A stretch of 64,000 bases of DNA from Bacteroidales bacterium (GCA_023229505.1 JALNZD010000012.1:27445-91444); one strand, 5' to 3'. Shown: positions 44,159-53,947, numbered from the stretch's first letter. The notes: a model not told the origin generated them from the sequence alone. Program-made: numbers and translations.

Positions 44159-45034
44159 ATGCAAACCATAAAACTTATCATCATTTTTCTACTGGGCCTT
44201 TTGTTGATTACAGGTTGTGGTAAAAAGAAAGAGCAGCAAATACTTGATTTACAGGCAAAAAATGCAAAGTTGCAGGCGGAGTTCAGTCAAAAGGATTCTA
44301 CGCTGAATGAGCTCTTTGGTTCTATTAATGAAATCGAGAAAAACCTGTCGGATATTACTGCAAGGGAGAAGCTGATCACCGAAGCGCCTGTTGATGAAAA
44401 AAGGATGAACGTGGATGTCCGGGATAAGATCATGGACGAGATCATCCTCATCAATAATATTATGGAGGAAAATAAGAAATGGCTTGCCGTGCTGAAGGAT
44501 CAACTGAAGAAATCCGATGTCAAGACATCTGCCCTGCAGGAAACTATTAAATTGCTCACAACAAAGCTTGAGGAGAAAGAACAGGAGATCTCAGGATTGA
44601 AGGAACAACTGGTAAAATTTAACTTTACTATTGAGGCACTGAATGCTACCGTTGATACTTTACGTGATGAAACTGCATCGCAATCCAAGGTGATCAGCCA
44701 GCAGGATGCTCTTTTAGGGGAAATGAACACGATCTGGTACATCGTTGGTACTAAGAAAGACTTGTCTGATCAGGGTATCATTGAAAAAGCAGGCGGCTTG
44801 TTCAGTGGTAACATGAAGATGAGTGAAATGATCAACCCGGATCACTTCACAACGGCCGATATGAGAAACTTGTCCCGTATTACTTTCGAAAGCAGCAAAG
44901 CCGAATTGGTTACCATGCATCCTGAAGGATCTTATAAGTTTTTGGAAGAAAAGGATATGTTCACAGGACTTGAGATCATTAATGCAAAGGATTTCTGGAA
45001 ATCTTCACGTTTCCTGGTCATTATGACTCACTGA
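44159..45034 (+). CDS. Coiled-coil lipoprotein
   Basis: Lipoprotein signal LLLITGCGKKK (Cys ~20), a long coiled coil at ~27-190 (heptads such as ILDLQAKNAKLQAEFSQKD and LLTTKLEEKEQEISGLKEQL), and a C-terminal globular part starting MNTIWYIVGTKKDLSDQGII. I recall Bacteroidota proteins of this layout being labelled Cbp1 family collagen-binding adhesins; I treat that as weak. hutU follows with four bases between. Confidence 0.8.
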   Translation: MQTIKLIIIFLLGLLLITGCGKKKEQQILDLQAKNAKLQAEFSQKDSTLNELFGSINEIEKNLSDITAREKLITEAPVDEKRMNVDVRDKIMDEIILINNIMEENKKWLAVLKDQLKKSDVKTSALQETIKLLTTKLEEKEQEISGLKEQLVKFNFTIEALNATVDTLRDETASQSKVISQQDALLGEMNTIWYIVGTKKDLSDQGIIEKAGGLFSGNMKMSEMINPDHFTTADMRNLSRITFESSKAELVTMHPEGSYKFLEEKDMFTGLEIINAKDFWKSSRFLVIMTH

Positions 45035-45038
45035 TCCC

Positions 45039-47048
45039 ATGGAGATAAATGAATTTCAATCAGCGATTCTCCGGGGAATAGTGGATGGCCTCCCGGAGCC
45101 CTGGCCTTATGACGACTCGGTTAGTCATGCACCCCGGCGGAAGGACATATTAACCCTGCAGGAAAAACGCCTGGCTCTGAAAAACGCTTTGCGGTATTTT
45201 AAACCGGAGCATCACCAGGTACTTGCCGGGGAATTTGCCGAAGAACTGGAAAAATACGGCAGGATTTACATGTATAGGTTCAGACCTGCTTACGCGATGT
45301 ATGCAAGGCCTGCCCGGGAATATCCGCATCATTCCATGCAGGCTGCCGCCATTATGCTCATGATCCAGAACAACCTCGACCCTGCCGTTGCCCAGCACCC
45401 CCATGAACTCATTACTTACGGCGGAAATGGGGCTGTTTTTCAAAACTGGGCCCAGTATTTGCTGACCATGAAATACCTGGCTGAAATGACCGATGGCCAG
45501 ACCCTGGTTATTTACTCCGGCCACCCGCTGGGTTTATTCCCTTCCCACCCCGATGCTCCCCGGGCAGTGGTTACGAATGGCATGGTCATTCCGAATTACT
45601 CGAGCCAGGACCATTGGGAAAAGTTCAATGCCCTTGGCGTTTCGCAATATGGCCAGATGACAGCCGGTTCTTATATGTACATTGGCCCCCAGGGGATAGT
45701 TCATGGCACAACAATCACGGTGCTTAATGCAGGGAGAAGGTTAAATAGTGAAGATGGAAGCCTTGCAGGCAAAGTTTTTGTGACTTCAGGCCTGGGCGGT
45801 ATGTCGGGCGCGCAGGCTAAAGCTGCCGTGATCGCTGGTGCAATAGGAGTTCTCGCTGAAATCAACCCTATGGCAGTTGAAAAACGGCATTCACAGGGAT
45901 GGGTCGATGAGGTTTACTACGACCTGGATGAACTTCTCACAAGAATTGAAAAGGCCAGGGCGGGTAAAGAAGCTGTGTCGCTTGCTTACCAAGGGAATGT
46001 TGTCGATTTGTGGGAGAAATTTGCCCAAGAGGATTTTAAGATCGAGCTGGGATCCGACCAGACTTCGCTTCATAATCCCTGGGCCGGGGGATATTACCCT
46101 GCCGGCTTGAGTTTCGGGGCATCCAACCGGATGATGGTTGAAAATCCTGATGGTTTCAAAGAAATGGTGAAAAAATCTTTGATACGCCAGGTGGCAGCTA
46201 TTAATACCTTGTCTGCCAATGGAATGTATTTCTGGGATTACGGTAATGCTTTCCTGCTGGAATCAGGCAGGGCAGGAGCCGATGTTTTCAAAACCGACGG
46301 AACTTACCGTTACCAGTCTTACGTCCAGGACATTATGGGACCGATGTGCTTTGATTTTGGCTTCGGCCCGTTCCGCTGGGTCTGTACCTCGGGAAAACCG
46401 GAAGACCTTAAGATGACGGACCTTATTGCCGGCAATGTTCTGGAAGAATTGGCATCAGTTGCCCCAGCCGAGATCCGTCAGCAGCTTAACGATAACTTGT
46501 TGTGGATCAGGGCAGCAGAAGAAAACAAGCTGGTCGTCGGTTCGCAAGCCCGCATCCTTTACGCAGATGCGGAAGGCCGGATCAGGATCGCAGAAGCATT
46601 TAACCAGGCAATCAAAGAGGGGCGCATCTCCGCACCGGTTGTTTTAGGGCGCGATCATCATGATGTATCCGGGACTGACTCCCCTTACCGCGAAACATCG
46701 AATATTTATGACGGCTCCCAATTTACGGCCGATATGGCTGTGCAAAATGTAATCGGTGACGCTTTCCGCGGCGCTACATGGGTTTCCCTCCATAATGGCG
46801 GGGGTGTTGGCTGGGGTGAAGTGATCAACGGAGGCTTTGGCATGCTGCTGGATGGCTCTGCCGATGCTTCGCGACGTCTGAAAAACATGCTCTTCTGGGA
46901 TGTGAACAATGGCATCGCCCGCCGAAGCTGGGCCAGGAACCAGGAAGCCGTTTACGCCATCAAAAGAGCAATGGAAACTGAACCGAAACTAAAAGTTACC
47001 TTGCCAAACATGGCAGATGAAAAGCTTATCGATCAGTTTTTTATTTGA
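45039..47048 (+). CDS. hutU: Urocanate hydratase
   Basis: Second step of histidine breakdown: urocanate to imidazolone propionate, using tightly bound NAD as electrophile. Seen: FRPAYAMYARPAREYPHHSM, ELITYGGNGAVFQNWAQYLL, YSGHPLGLFPSHPDAPRAVVTN, GVSQYGQMTAGSYMYIGPQG, NAD-site VTSGLGGMSGAQAKAAVIAG, and RDHHDVSGTDSPYRETSNI. 669 residues fits the longer Bacteroidota form. No hutH, hutI or hutG is present, so the pathway must be completed elsewhere. Its last eight bases overlap the end of the convergent pseudogene. Confidence 0.95.
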   Translation: MEINEFQSAILRGIVDGLPEPWPYDDSVSHAPRRKDILTLQEKRLALKNALRYFKPEHHQVLAGEFAEELEKYGRIYMYRFRPAYAMYARPAREYPHHSMQAAAIMLMIQNNLDPAVAQHPHELITYGGNGAVFQNWAQYLLTMKYLAEMTDGQTLVIYSGHPLGLFPSHPDAPRAVVTNGMVIPNYSSQDHWEKFNALGVSQYGQMTAGSYMYIGPQGIVHGTTITVLNAGRRLNSEDGSLAGKVFVTSGLGGMSGAQAKAAVIAGAIGVLAEINPMAVEKRHSQGWVDEVYYDLDELLTRIEKARAGKEAVSLAYQGNVVDLWEKFAQEDFKIELGSDQTSLHNPWAGGYYPAGLSFGASNRMMVENPDGFKEMVKKSLIRQVAAINTLSANGMYFWDYGNAFLLESGRAGADVFKTDGTYRYQSYVQDIMGPMCFDFGFGPFRWVCTSGKPEDLKMTDLIAGNVLEELASVAPAEIRQQLNDNLLWIRAAEENKLVVGSQARILYADAEGRIRIAEAFNQAIKEGRISAPVVLGRDHHDVSGTDSPYRETSNIYDGSQFTADMAVQNVIGDAFRGATWVSLHNGGGVGWGEVINGGFGMLLDGSADASRRLKNMLFWDVNNGIARRSWARNQEAVYAIKRAMETEPKLKVTLPNMADEKLIDQFFI

Positions 47049-48148
47049 CGGTCAGCTTTCCGGTAAAGATCTTCCCGCCAACCATCACCTGGTACAGATA
47101 CAGTCCTGGCTTCCACGAAGTCCAATCAAGCATGATCCCGTGCTTTCCTGCTTCCAGAATACCTTCATCTGTATTCATCATCACCGGTAAAAGTAATGGC
47201 CGGAAGGGAAACCAGTTCTTCATCCAGGTAATCCATCGATCCCGTCCATGCAAAGGTTTGAGGTGTGCCGGTGTTAACCTGGTAAATGATATCAACTGAG
47301 GTCATGGTAGTGCCTCCGACATTACGGATTTTCACTTCCGGTGTAAAGCTGCCACTGCAGGAAGTCTTTGGAAGATCAAACAATTGTTTAACCGTCGCAT
47401 CGAATTCATATTCCGGAACAAAGTCAAGCAGGGGAAGTTTGGTTGCCTGGAAAATCTCTTTGGTGCTCTGGTCCTGGAGAAATATAACTACCTCACATTG
47501 TTCCGGAATCCAGCTGGGATCTACGGTAAACGGGATATCGAATTCCTGTGTATCACCGCCTGTAAAACTAACCGGTGTACCATTCTGGTTAGGGGCCATC
47601 AACCGGCATACCCAATTGACTTCGTCCATTCCCTGCCAGAATACTTCGATGTGCGATTCGGTGACAACAGTATGTAATTTGAGGTTTGTGCTTGTGTTAG
47701 AAGCCACTTTTACCAAAGTTATGTGAGCTGTGAAGTCAGTCAGACAGGTATGAGTACCCTCCACATCGATGGTGAAAGAGGATTGAATGGCCATTCGCTG
47801 GTTGACTTTGACAGAATACTGAGGAAACATGCTTTGCGTATTGCTTCCGCCGACAACCGCATTCAGCCCGTCGAAATAAGCGGTTGGAAAACCGGGCACG
47901 CCGTAATAACTGTTGCGTGCATTGGAATATGTATTAGCATAAGGATCGCCGTTATGATATTCAATAATGGCCACCTGGTATCCGTTCGCTATCAAATCAT
48001 CGGCGCCCATTGCAGCTCCCGGGCAATACTGGCACCAGGTACCGGTCCCGATTTCAACTACTGCTTTATCGCGTGGAACCTGCTGGGCAACTGACATTAA
48101 CGTGACCAGGAAAATAAAGATGAGTGTAAATAATTGCTTTTTCTTATT
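47041..48148 (-). pseudogene. Decayed Omp28/thioredoxin-like T9SS protein gene
   Basis: The main frame (48097-47165) encodes a thioredoxin-like protein with GTGTWCQYCPGAAMGADDL (CxxC) and SYYGVPGFPTAYFDGLNAV, related to the intact gene upstream. Two lesions are visible. First, the signal peptide is intact (KKKQLFTLIFIFLVTLMSVAQ), but where its Met should be the codon is AAT (48148-48146), as if a G had been lost from ATG; no other usual start precedes it. Second, the frame stops after FTGDDEYR, and the sorting-domain tail (GKHGIMLDWTSWKPGLYLYQ...GKLTVK) continues in another frame to 47041. Compared with the intact copy about 150-200 residues are missing, including the YPNP motif. Confidence 0.8.
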
Positions 48149-48160
48149 AGTAAAATGTAT

Positions 48161-49855
48161 TTATTGTACAATAGTTAATTTTTGAGTGTGGATTTTTCCA
48201 CCTATGGTCGTTTGAACCAGGTACAAACCTGGTTTTATATCTTCAATTGCTATCCTGATTGCCTGCGGACCGGCAGATAGCAAGCCACGTTTTTCAGTTT
48301 TGACTTGGCGTCCAACGAGGTCATAAACAGCAATGCTTACTTTTTCATTATTAAAAATGAAAAAATAGAGGTTGATGTAAGATGTTGCAGGGTTTGGATA
48401 AATATTGACGTTGGTTTCGCCTTCTTTTTCGGTAATCCCGACTTGTGTATTCACTTCAAAATAAGCGGAATCAATAGAACCAAAGGTAGTCCCGGTTTTA
48501 ATATAGTTATTGCTGCCATAATATAATGCATAAAATCCCGGGATAACCAGGCCATCACCGCCGCTATCATAAATTTTAAAGATGTAACATTCAACATCTT
48601 CAAGTTGAAATGTCTCCTGGTAGATAGTGGTGGGATTGGCATAAGGCCCGCCTGAATAAACAACTTCACCAACTGAATTGAGGATTTCCCAGGTATTTTG
48701 CTGCGGATTGGCGTCAGTGCGCATCATGAGCTTCACGGTGAGAGGCGTAATCATCGCCCGTTCAAACATTTGGATCAGTGTGTCGTTTTTCGTGTACTCA
48801 TCAGGCGAGCCGTTGGGATTGACCGAATAAGTATAGAAGTTGTTTTCATCAAGGATCTCAAAACCGGTCTGAGGCAGTATTAACTCAGTTGATTCCATAA
48901 AATCCAGGTTACCTGACCAGGGATATATATAGGTCGTTTCATCATTAATACGGTAATAAATGTCGACATTGGTCAATAGATTCGCACCGTTATTACGGAT
49001 GGTGATTTTCGGCTCTATGGTGCCAAGACAGTTAGTTTCATTGATGTTCGATATCCCTATAAGATTAACTTCATTGTTGTAAAGCGGTGTCAGTGGGTCA
49101 GTGCTGCTATTCCCTGCCTGGTGGACCTCTTTGCTGGAATTGTTTTGAATGAAGCCTACCACGCCGATTTCATCCATATCATAGATGTTCTGCAAATGCC
49201 ATGAGCCTTGCAGAATGAGGTAGTCGCCTGCCTGAAAAGAAGAGGGGAGGGGTGTTCCATCCTGATCGGGGACCATCTTTTTCATCACATCCAGGAAGTT
49301 TTTTTCTCCATTGGTCCCTGGTGGCGAAGAGAAGTTAATATGTTTCTCAACAACAACCATATGCGCAAGCAGGTTTCCACTGACGGCAGCCGTGGCTTCG
49401 ATCATCATGTCGATGTAAATACTATCCTGATCCGGTGAAATACGGTGACTGAGAAAAATATTAAAAGGTGATGGAATGGCTGCATATTCATCAATAAGTG
49501 CCTGGGTATACCCATGAGGTCCGCCGGGATAACCGAATGTCGGGCCATTGGGGATATCCCCGTCAATGCATGCGGTAGGCACGCCATTAATCCCATAGTA
49601 AGCTACCCTGGCAAGGTTTTCCACCGTATTGTGGTTATACATCGGGTCATATCCGGGATAATACCAATGGTATTTGATGGCTGTCAGCTTGTCACGGTTC
49701 TGGTTAAGAAGAATGTCGAAAGCGGGATTTTGTGAAGCGCAGGGGCCGCATGAAGCATTGGTTGCTTCTTCAATAAGAACTAACCTGGCGGATTGTGCCT
49801 GAGAAAAGGATGACAATCCAACAACTAATGAGATTAAGATGTAAAACTTTTTCAT
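48161..49855 (-). CDS. Omp28-related thioredoxin-like secreted protein with T9SS sorting domain
   Basis: Signal peptide MKKFYILISLVVGLSSFSQAQ, from the ATG at 49855 (an in-frame start at 49876 adds seven residues). N-terminal thioredoxin-like fold with EEATNASCGPCASQNPAFD (CxxC, residues ~30-50) and VAYYGINGVPTACIDG (cis-Pro region). Next are Omp28-type beta domains with VDIYYRINDETTYIYPW, then a proprotein-convertase-like beta domain (ECYIFKIYDSGGDGL-like segment), and a T9SS domain with VNIYPNPATSYINLYFF. Exported; may act on disulfides or bind surface partners. A decayed relative lies directly downstream. Confidence 0.87.
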   Translation of the reverse strand: MKKFYILISLVVGLSSFSQAQSARLVLIEEATNASCGPCASQNPAFDILLNQNRDKLTAIKYHWYYPGYDPMYNHNTVENLARVAYYGINGVPTACIDGDIPNGPTFGYPGGPHGYTQALIDEYAAIPSPFNIFLSHRISPDQDSIYIDMMIEATAAVSGNLLAHMVVVEKHINFSSPPGTNGEKNFLDVMKKMVPDQDGTPLPSSFQAGDYLILQGSWHLQNIYDMDEIGVVGFIQNNSSKEVHQAGNSSTDPLTPLYNNEVNLIGISNINETNCLGTIEPKITIRNNGANLLTNVDIYYRINDETTYIYPWSGNLDFMESTELILPQTGFEILDENNFYTYSVNPNGSPDEYTKNDTLIQMFERAMITPLTVKLMMRTDANPQQNTWEILNSVGEVVYSGGPYANPTTIYQETFQLEDVECYIFKIYDSGGDGLVIPGFYALYYGSNNYIKTGTTFGSIDSAYFEVNTQVGITEKEGETNVNIYPNPATSYINLYFFIFNNEKVSIAVYDLVGRQVKTEKRGLLSAGPQAIRIAIEDIKPGLYLVQTTIGGKIHTQKLTIVQ

Positions 49856-49951
49856 TGGTATGATTTTTGAATTCATAAAGGGTGTAAAAATAAGAATAAT
49901 TTCGTCGTTATTAAATAAAGAATCTTAGATATTTGAAGGATAATCTATGAC

Positions 49952-49980
49952 TATTCTGCGAAAATCTGCGTAATCTGTAG
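49952..49980. repeat. ATCTGCGTA word repeat in an intergenic region
   Basis: Three tandem imperfect words (ATTCTGCGAAA, ATCTGCGTA, ATCTGTAG) at 9-11 base intervals lie in the 200-base gap between divergent secreted-protein genes. I associate the ATCTGCGTAATCTGCG type of word with scattered repeats in Bacteroidota and other genomes, but cannot check this here. Confidence 0.55.
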
Positions 49981-50055
49981 TGAATAATTTCAATAGATAC
50001 ACAACTTTTTGTAATATTGCAATTCTAAAAAATAAACTATAAAAACCTGATTACT

Positions 50056-50790
50056 ATGAAGAAACTTGTACTCTCACTACTATGCTTAACACTTTTTTCC
50101 GGCATTTTTGCCCAAAGTTTGTTATTAACTGATCAAAATGGAGTGAGCATTAATGCGGGTGCGACAATCCAGTTTCTCGGTGATCCGACCGATGAAGTCA
50201 TCCAGGCTATTGTTTATGTGAAAAATATTTCAGATGTGACTAAAGATGTCAAGGTGAAAAAAATTATTAACCAGGGAGATACCCTTACAGGGACAGTTAA
50301 TACTTTCTGCTGGTATTTGTGTTACGCTGATACTACTTACGTGAGCCCATATGCACAGACCATTCAGCCTGACTCCAGCAAGCAGTTTTCTGGTGATTAT
50401 AACCCGGATACCATTCCCGGGATTTCAAAAATCATGTACGTCTTTTTCGATGTCAACAATAACAATGACTCTGTTGCGGTGGTGGTTGAATACAATGGAA
50501 GCCCTGCCTCAGTCAGAGATGACCTGATCAGCCTCGTGAAGTTTTCAGATGCTTATCCTAACCCAGCGATTAATACAGTTAATGTGGATTACACCATTCC
50601 TGAATCTGTTAATGAGGCCACGATCGCTATAACAAATATGCTGGGCTCAAAAGTTAAAGAGATAACCTTGAGCAATCACTCCGGGAAGGCCCGGATTCCG
50701 GTATTCGACCTTATCAATGGCATTTACTTTTATTCTCTTATGGCTGATGACCAGTTGATACTTACCCGGAAATTCGTGGTAAGGCGATAA
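50056..50790 (+). CDS. Small secreted protein with T9SS sorting domain
   Basis: Signal peptide MKKLVLSLLCLTLFSGIFAQ, a ~130-residue beta-rich domain (IVYVKNISDVTKDVKVKK; a Cys pair in FCWYLCYADTTY; DVNNNNDSVAVVVEY) and a T9SS type A domain from ~165 with DAYPNPAINTVNVDY ending TRKFVVRR. 244 residues. Similar to small Bacteroidota proteins with a DUF-like beta sandwich; function unknown. A weak -7 box TAATATTG lies at 50012-50019. Confidence 0.85.
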   Translation: MKKLVLSLLCLTLFSGIFAQSLLLTDQNGVSINAGATIQFLGDPTDEVIQAIVYVKNISDVTKDVKVKKIINQGDTLTGTVNTFCWYLCYADTTYVSPYAQTIQPDSSKQFSGDYNPDTIPGISKIMYVFFDVNNNNDSVAVVVEYNGSPASVRDDLISLVKFSDAYPNPAINTVNVDYTIPESVNEATIAITNMLGSKVKEITLSNHSGKARIPVFDLINGIYFYSLMADDQLILTRKFVVRR

Positions 50791-50800
50791 AACAAGGCCG

Positions 50801-51631
50801 TTATTTAGGAGTGGCAACCAAATCAAAGTGCTGCCAGTTCATCATTTCAGAATGATTATTTATACAGGTCGGCTTGGTTTCTTCATTAAAGCCTTCCAGT
50901 TTTTGGATCGAATAATTGAGACTAGCTAAAATATCATACAATTCGGACCTTTCTTCAGGGGTCAGGTTCTTGTTACATTCAGAAATAATATTTGGCTTAT
51001 AGGCCATCAAAAGAGGCTTTAAACTTTTAATTATTTCTTTATCGTAACCTTCTGTGTCAATTTTTATCAGCGATAATTCCGGCAGCAATTTCCCGTATTC
51101 TGACCTGAAAAAAACTTCTGGATTTTTCCCCTTGACTTTCAAAACGTGGTTATGGCCATGTTTTTGGTTTTTAATACTTTGAAAAAATCCCCCATTACAA
51201 TATGAAGCATCTGAATAATTAAATTCGAATTCTCCGTCGTGATCAGTGGCAGCAAAACAAAGCGGAACAATGTTGATTTTGCTTTTATTTAATTCCGAAT
51301 TTTTTTGAAGGATTTTGAAAACATGCGGATTCGGCTCCAGGGCTAAAACAGTCCCTTTCGGGCCAATCGCTAAAGCCATTGGTATGGTTGTGTCTCCGGT
51401 ATGAGCTCCTATATCAATGGCTAAACCGCCACTTTTTGAATAATGCCTGAAAAAATTAACCATGCTTTGCGTAATTAATTTAGGTTGCTCATAAGGATGC
51501 AACCACTGGGCATACTCAATTTTTCCTTCTTGTTTAAGATCAAAAGTTTTTATTTGAAATCCATAATCATGAAGCGACCTTTTGGATTTCAGTTTTTCAA
51601 TTTTCTTTTTGACCGAATCGATAAATATCAT
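50801..51631 (-). CDS. FkbM family SAM-dependent methyltransferase
   Basis: Methyltransferase_21/FkbM fold: GLAIDIGAHTGDTTIPMAL (SAM motif, ~72), GTVLALEPNPHVFKILQKN, and the FkbM hallmark LSLIKIDTEGYDKEIIKSL near 190, followed by PNIISECNKNLTPEE. 276 residues. Acceptor unknown; FkbM proteins often methylate sugars or lipids. It is convergent with the small secreted-protein gene, with only ten bases between. Confidence 0.88.
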   Translation of the reverse strand: MIFIDSVKKKIEKLKSKRSLHDYGFQIKTFDLKQEGKIEYAQWLHPYEQPKLITQSMVNFFRHYSKSGGLAIDIGAHTGDTTIPMALAIGPKGTVLALEPNPHVFKILQKNSELNKSKINIVPLCFAATDHDGEFEFNYSDASYCNGGFFQSIKNQKHGHNHVLKVKGKNPEVFFRSEYGKLLPELSLIKIDTEGYDKEIIKSLKPLLMAYKPNIISECNKNLTPEERSELYDILASLNYSIQKLEGFNEETKPTCINNHSEMMNWQHFDLVATPK

Positions 51632-51669
51632 ATTGTACCCCTTTGAAAGGAGGCAAATATAAACATTTA

Positions 51670-52326
51670 TCAGCTTATGATTTTAATATTGAAAGCTCCG
51701 CTGTTAGTAGTGCCCATGATAGACAACCACAACGGCAGAATCATTTCTGTCCCCCTGGCAGTTTTAATGTCGCCAAGGTCAATGATGTTTTTTTCTATCC
51801 AGCCAAAGCTTTTCAAGATCAGGGCAACCTGTTTCTTCGCATCGGCATCATTGCCGCTCATGAAAGCATTATGATCGCCGTCTTTAAGCATAGCCGGGTT
51901 AACCATTAATCCGCACCACATCGTGTGAAGAGTTTTTACGACTTTCATACCAGGAAATGTCTTTTGAATTTCCTCTGCTAATGAGTTAGTGTTGCAGACT
52001 GATAAAGTAGGGGGCATGCCTTGCGAAAAATCAAGAGGATTAGAAATGTCAACGAGAATTTTACCATTAAGATTATTTTCCCCTGTACTTTTTAAGATGT
52101 TAATTGATTCCATGCCTTTCGTACAGTTAAAAACAATTTCCCCGAATGCGGCGGCATCTGCAAAAGTGCCGGCACTGGCTTTTCCATGGGGGTGTTTTGA
52201 AACAAAAGCGGCGGCTTTTTCATTGCCGGCTGTCCGTGAACCCATCATAACTATATGACCCAATTCAATTAATTTTGAACCGATGATATCTCCTACCATA
52301 CCTGTCCCTAATACTGCAATTTTCAT
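51670..52326 (-). CDS. NAD(P)-binding F420-dependent-NADP-oxidoreductase-like protein
   Basis: N-terminal Rossmann motif MKIAVLGTGMVGDIIGSKL and GSRTAGNEKAAAF (an NADP-preferring SR), DISNPLDFSQGMPPTL, HTMWCGLMVNPAML and C-terminal DIKTARGTEMILPLWL. This is the F420_oxidored/NADPH-dependent reductase layout of about 200-220 residues. The true substrate is unknown: an F420 cofactor is unlikely in Bacteroidota, so a flavin or quinone role is possible. Confidence 0.85.
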   Translation of the reverse strand: MKIAVLGTGMVGDIIGSKLIELGHIVMMGSRTAGNEKAAAFVSKHPHGKASAGTFADAAAFGEIVFNCTKGMESINILKSTGENNLNGKILVDISNPLDFSQGMPPTLSVCNTNSLAEEIQKTFPGMKVVKTLHTMWCGLMVNPAMLKDGDHNAFMSGNDADAKKQVALILKSFGWIEKNIIDLGDIKTARGTEMILPLWLSIMGTTNSGAFNIKIIS

Positions 52327-52463
52327 ATTTTATTTTTTATTATTAGGTTAATTATTATTCCTACGGAATAGTGACAGTTATTTATAAACTGGTTGGAACT
52401 AAACGCTTGAAAGGATCATTTGTTCGAGGATTTTTTAAGTAAAATTTCCGGGGAGGTGTCGAA

Positions 52464-53561
52464 TTATCCAGCTATCGCAATGCCAATCAGTTTTCCAATG
52501 CCAAACGTAATTGCAGCGGCGGCTAATCCAAAAATTACCTGGCGGAACCCGGAAAACCAAATACTCTTTCCTGTAAATAATGTAATCGCCGAGCCGATTA
52601 AAAACAATCCGACTGAACTCACTATCACGCTGATGACTATAGCAGGCATACCATTCGTGAACATGAAAGGGAATACAGGAATGATGGCCCCGATACTAAA
52701 CAAAACAAAAGAATAGATAGCAGCTTCAATAGCTGAGCCTTTTAATTCTTCGGCATTGATTCCAAGCTCTTCTTTGACGAGGATTTCATAGGCATGATCT
52801 TTGTCTTTCATTAATTCTGCTGCCATCTGATGGGCCTGCTCTTCCGGTATTCCTTTGGCCATATTGATAAGTGCCAGTTCTTTCATTTCGCCTTCAGGAT
52901 TTGTTTCCAGCTCATCCATTTCCAATTGCATCTGGTTTTCATGCAATTCCTGGGAACTTTTTACAGATATCCATTCTCCCAAGGCCATCGACAGAGCGCC
53001 TGCCAGGAGTCCTGCAATCCCGGCCAGTAATACACCGGTCTGGCCTGAAGTTGCGCCTGCTATTCCCATTACTAAACTGAAGTTTGAAACCAGGCCATCG
53101 TTCCCACCCAGAACTGCAGCCCTTAATGCATTTCCGCCGACTGAACGGTGCCTGCTTTCGAATTTTGCGAAATTACTGCCTGTAACTTTTATTTCTTTTT
53201 CAAGAAGAGAACGGAGGATTATTACATGATTCGTTTCATTGCCTGTAATAACAATATTGTTTTTCTCCTTATTTGAAATAATAGCACTTGAAATGCTTTT
53301 TTCAGTATCCATTAATGCACCTAAGACATAATTATAGCCAAATATTTTTCCTATCACATTGAGTGTCCGGGCCTGTATAGAAGGGCCAGGTAATTCTGTC
53401 AGGCCCGTTTTGCTTGCCTTTGCAAATGCCCGGGCATGACTTGTCTCAATTTCACTCATTTGCCTGAATACATGGGCAACTGTTTCGTCTGACTCATTAT
53501 CGGCAAGTTTTTGGTATAAAAAACTCGCGTCAATCTCGGTTTGCAGGTTTTTATTTTTCAT
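52464..53561 (-). CDS. Membrane-bound ferritin-like/VIT1 iron transporter
   Basis: The N-terminal ferritin/rubrerythrin-like four-helix domain (~1-135) carries diiron-type residues (FRQMSEIETSHARAF and KISSAI-type helix). It is joined to a VIT1/CCC1 membrane domain from ~145 (ALRAAVLGGNDGLVSNFSLVMG, then GEWISVKSSQELHENQ, a cytosolic metal-binding loop, and three further helices). 365 residues. Known as the MbfA/erythrin-VIT type in other bacteria: exports or stores iron, often under iron or peroxide control. CAAAGATA at 53621-53628 is a likely minus-strand -7 box. No Fur site is obvious. Confidence 0.88.
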   Translation of the reverse strand: MKNKNLQTEIDASFLYQKLADNESDETVAHVFRQMSEIETSHARAFAKASKTGLTELPGPSIQARTLNVIGKIFGYNYVLGALMDTEKSISSAIISNKEKNNIVITGNETNHVIILRSLLEKEIKVTGSNFAKFESRHRSVGGNALRAAVLGGNDGLVSNFSLVMGIAGATSGQTGVLLAGIAGLLAGALSMALGEWISVKSSQELHENQMQLEMDELETNPEGEMKELALINMAKGIPEEQAHQMAAELMKDKDHAYEILVKEELGINAEELKGSAIEAAIYSFVLFSIGAIIPVFPFMFTNGMPAIVISVIVSSVGLFLIGSAITLFTGKSIWFSGFRQVIFGLAAAAITFGIGKLIGIAIAG

Positions 53562-53631
53562 TTATTTAGTAAAGAAGGGAAAATCAGTACTATAAGGCTT
53601 ACAGACAAATTAATATTTCTCAAAGATAGGA

Positions 53632-53850
53632 TCAGCTCAAGTATTTTGCCAGTATAATTGCATCAACAATTCCCAAAAAAAGCAAATAAGTATAAGGATT
53701 TGCACAATTTATTGTAAAACCCCTTATTCTGTCCTGCTTAGTCACGATGATCCTTTTATCTTTCTTATTAAAATAGAAAATCCCCCATTTGTAATTGTCA
53801 GGATCGTCAGCAGGATCATTCAGGTTTTGATTGCTAAAGTCTTTTTTCAT
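53632..53850 (-). CDS. DUF5808-type small membrane protein
   Basis: 72 residues: DDPDNYKWGIFYFNKKDKRIIVTKQDRIRGFTINCANPYTYLLFLGIVDAIILAKYLS. DDPxNYKWGxFYFNxxDKRxxVPK, then (W/F)TINxANPxxY and one membrane helix, is the DUF5808 layout. Function unknown. TATCTTTA on the minus strand, six bases before the start, is too close to act as a -7 box for this start. Confidence 0.8.
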   Translation of the reverse strand: MKKDFSNQNLNDPADDPDNYKWGIFYFNKKDKRIIVTKQDRIRGFTINCANPYTYLLFLGIVDAIILAKYLS

Positions 53851-53947
53851 ACCTTTAAAGATAGTGGTTTTAAACTCTATTTCTAAACTAACATTGATTT
53901 TTCAACGATAAAAATTAAGACAAATTTACTATACTTGCCAAAAAAAA

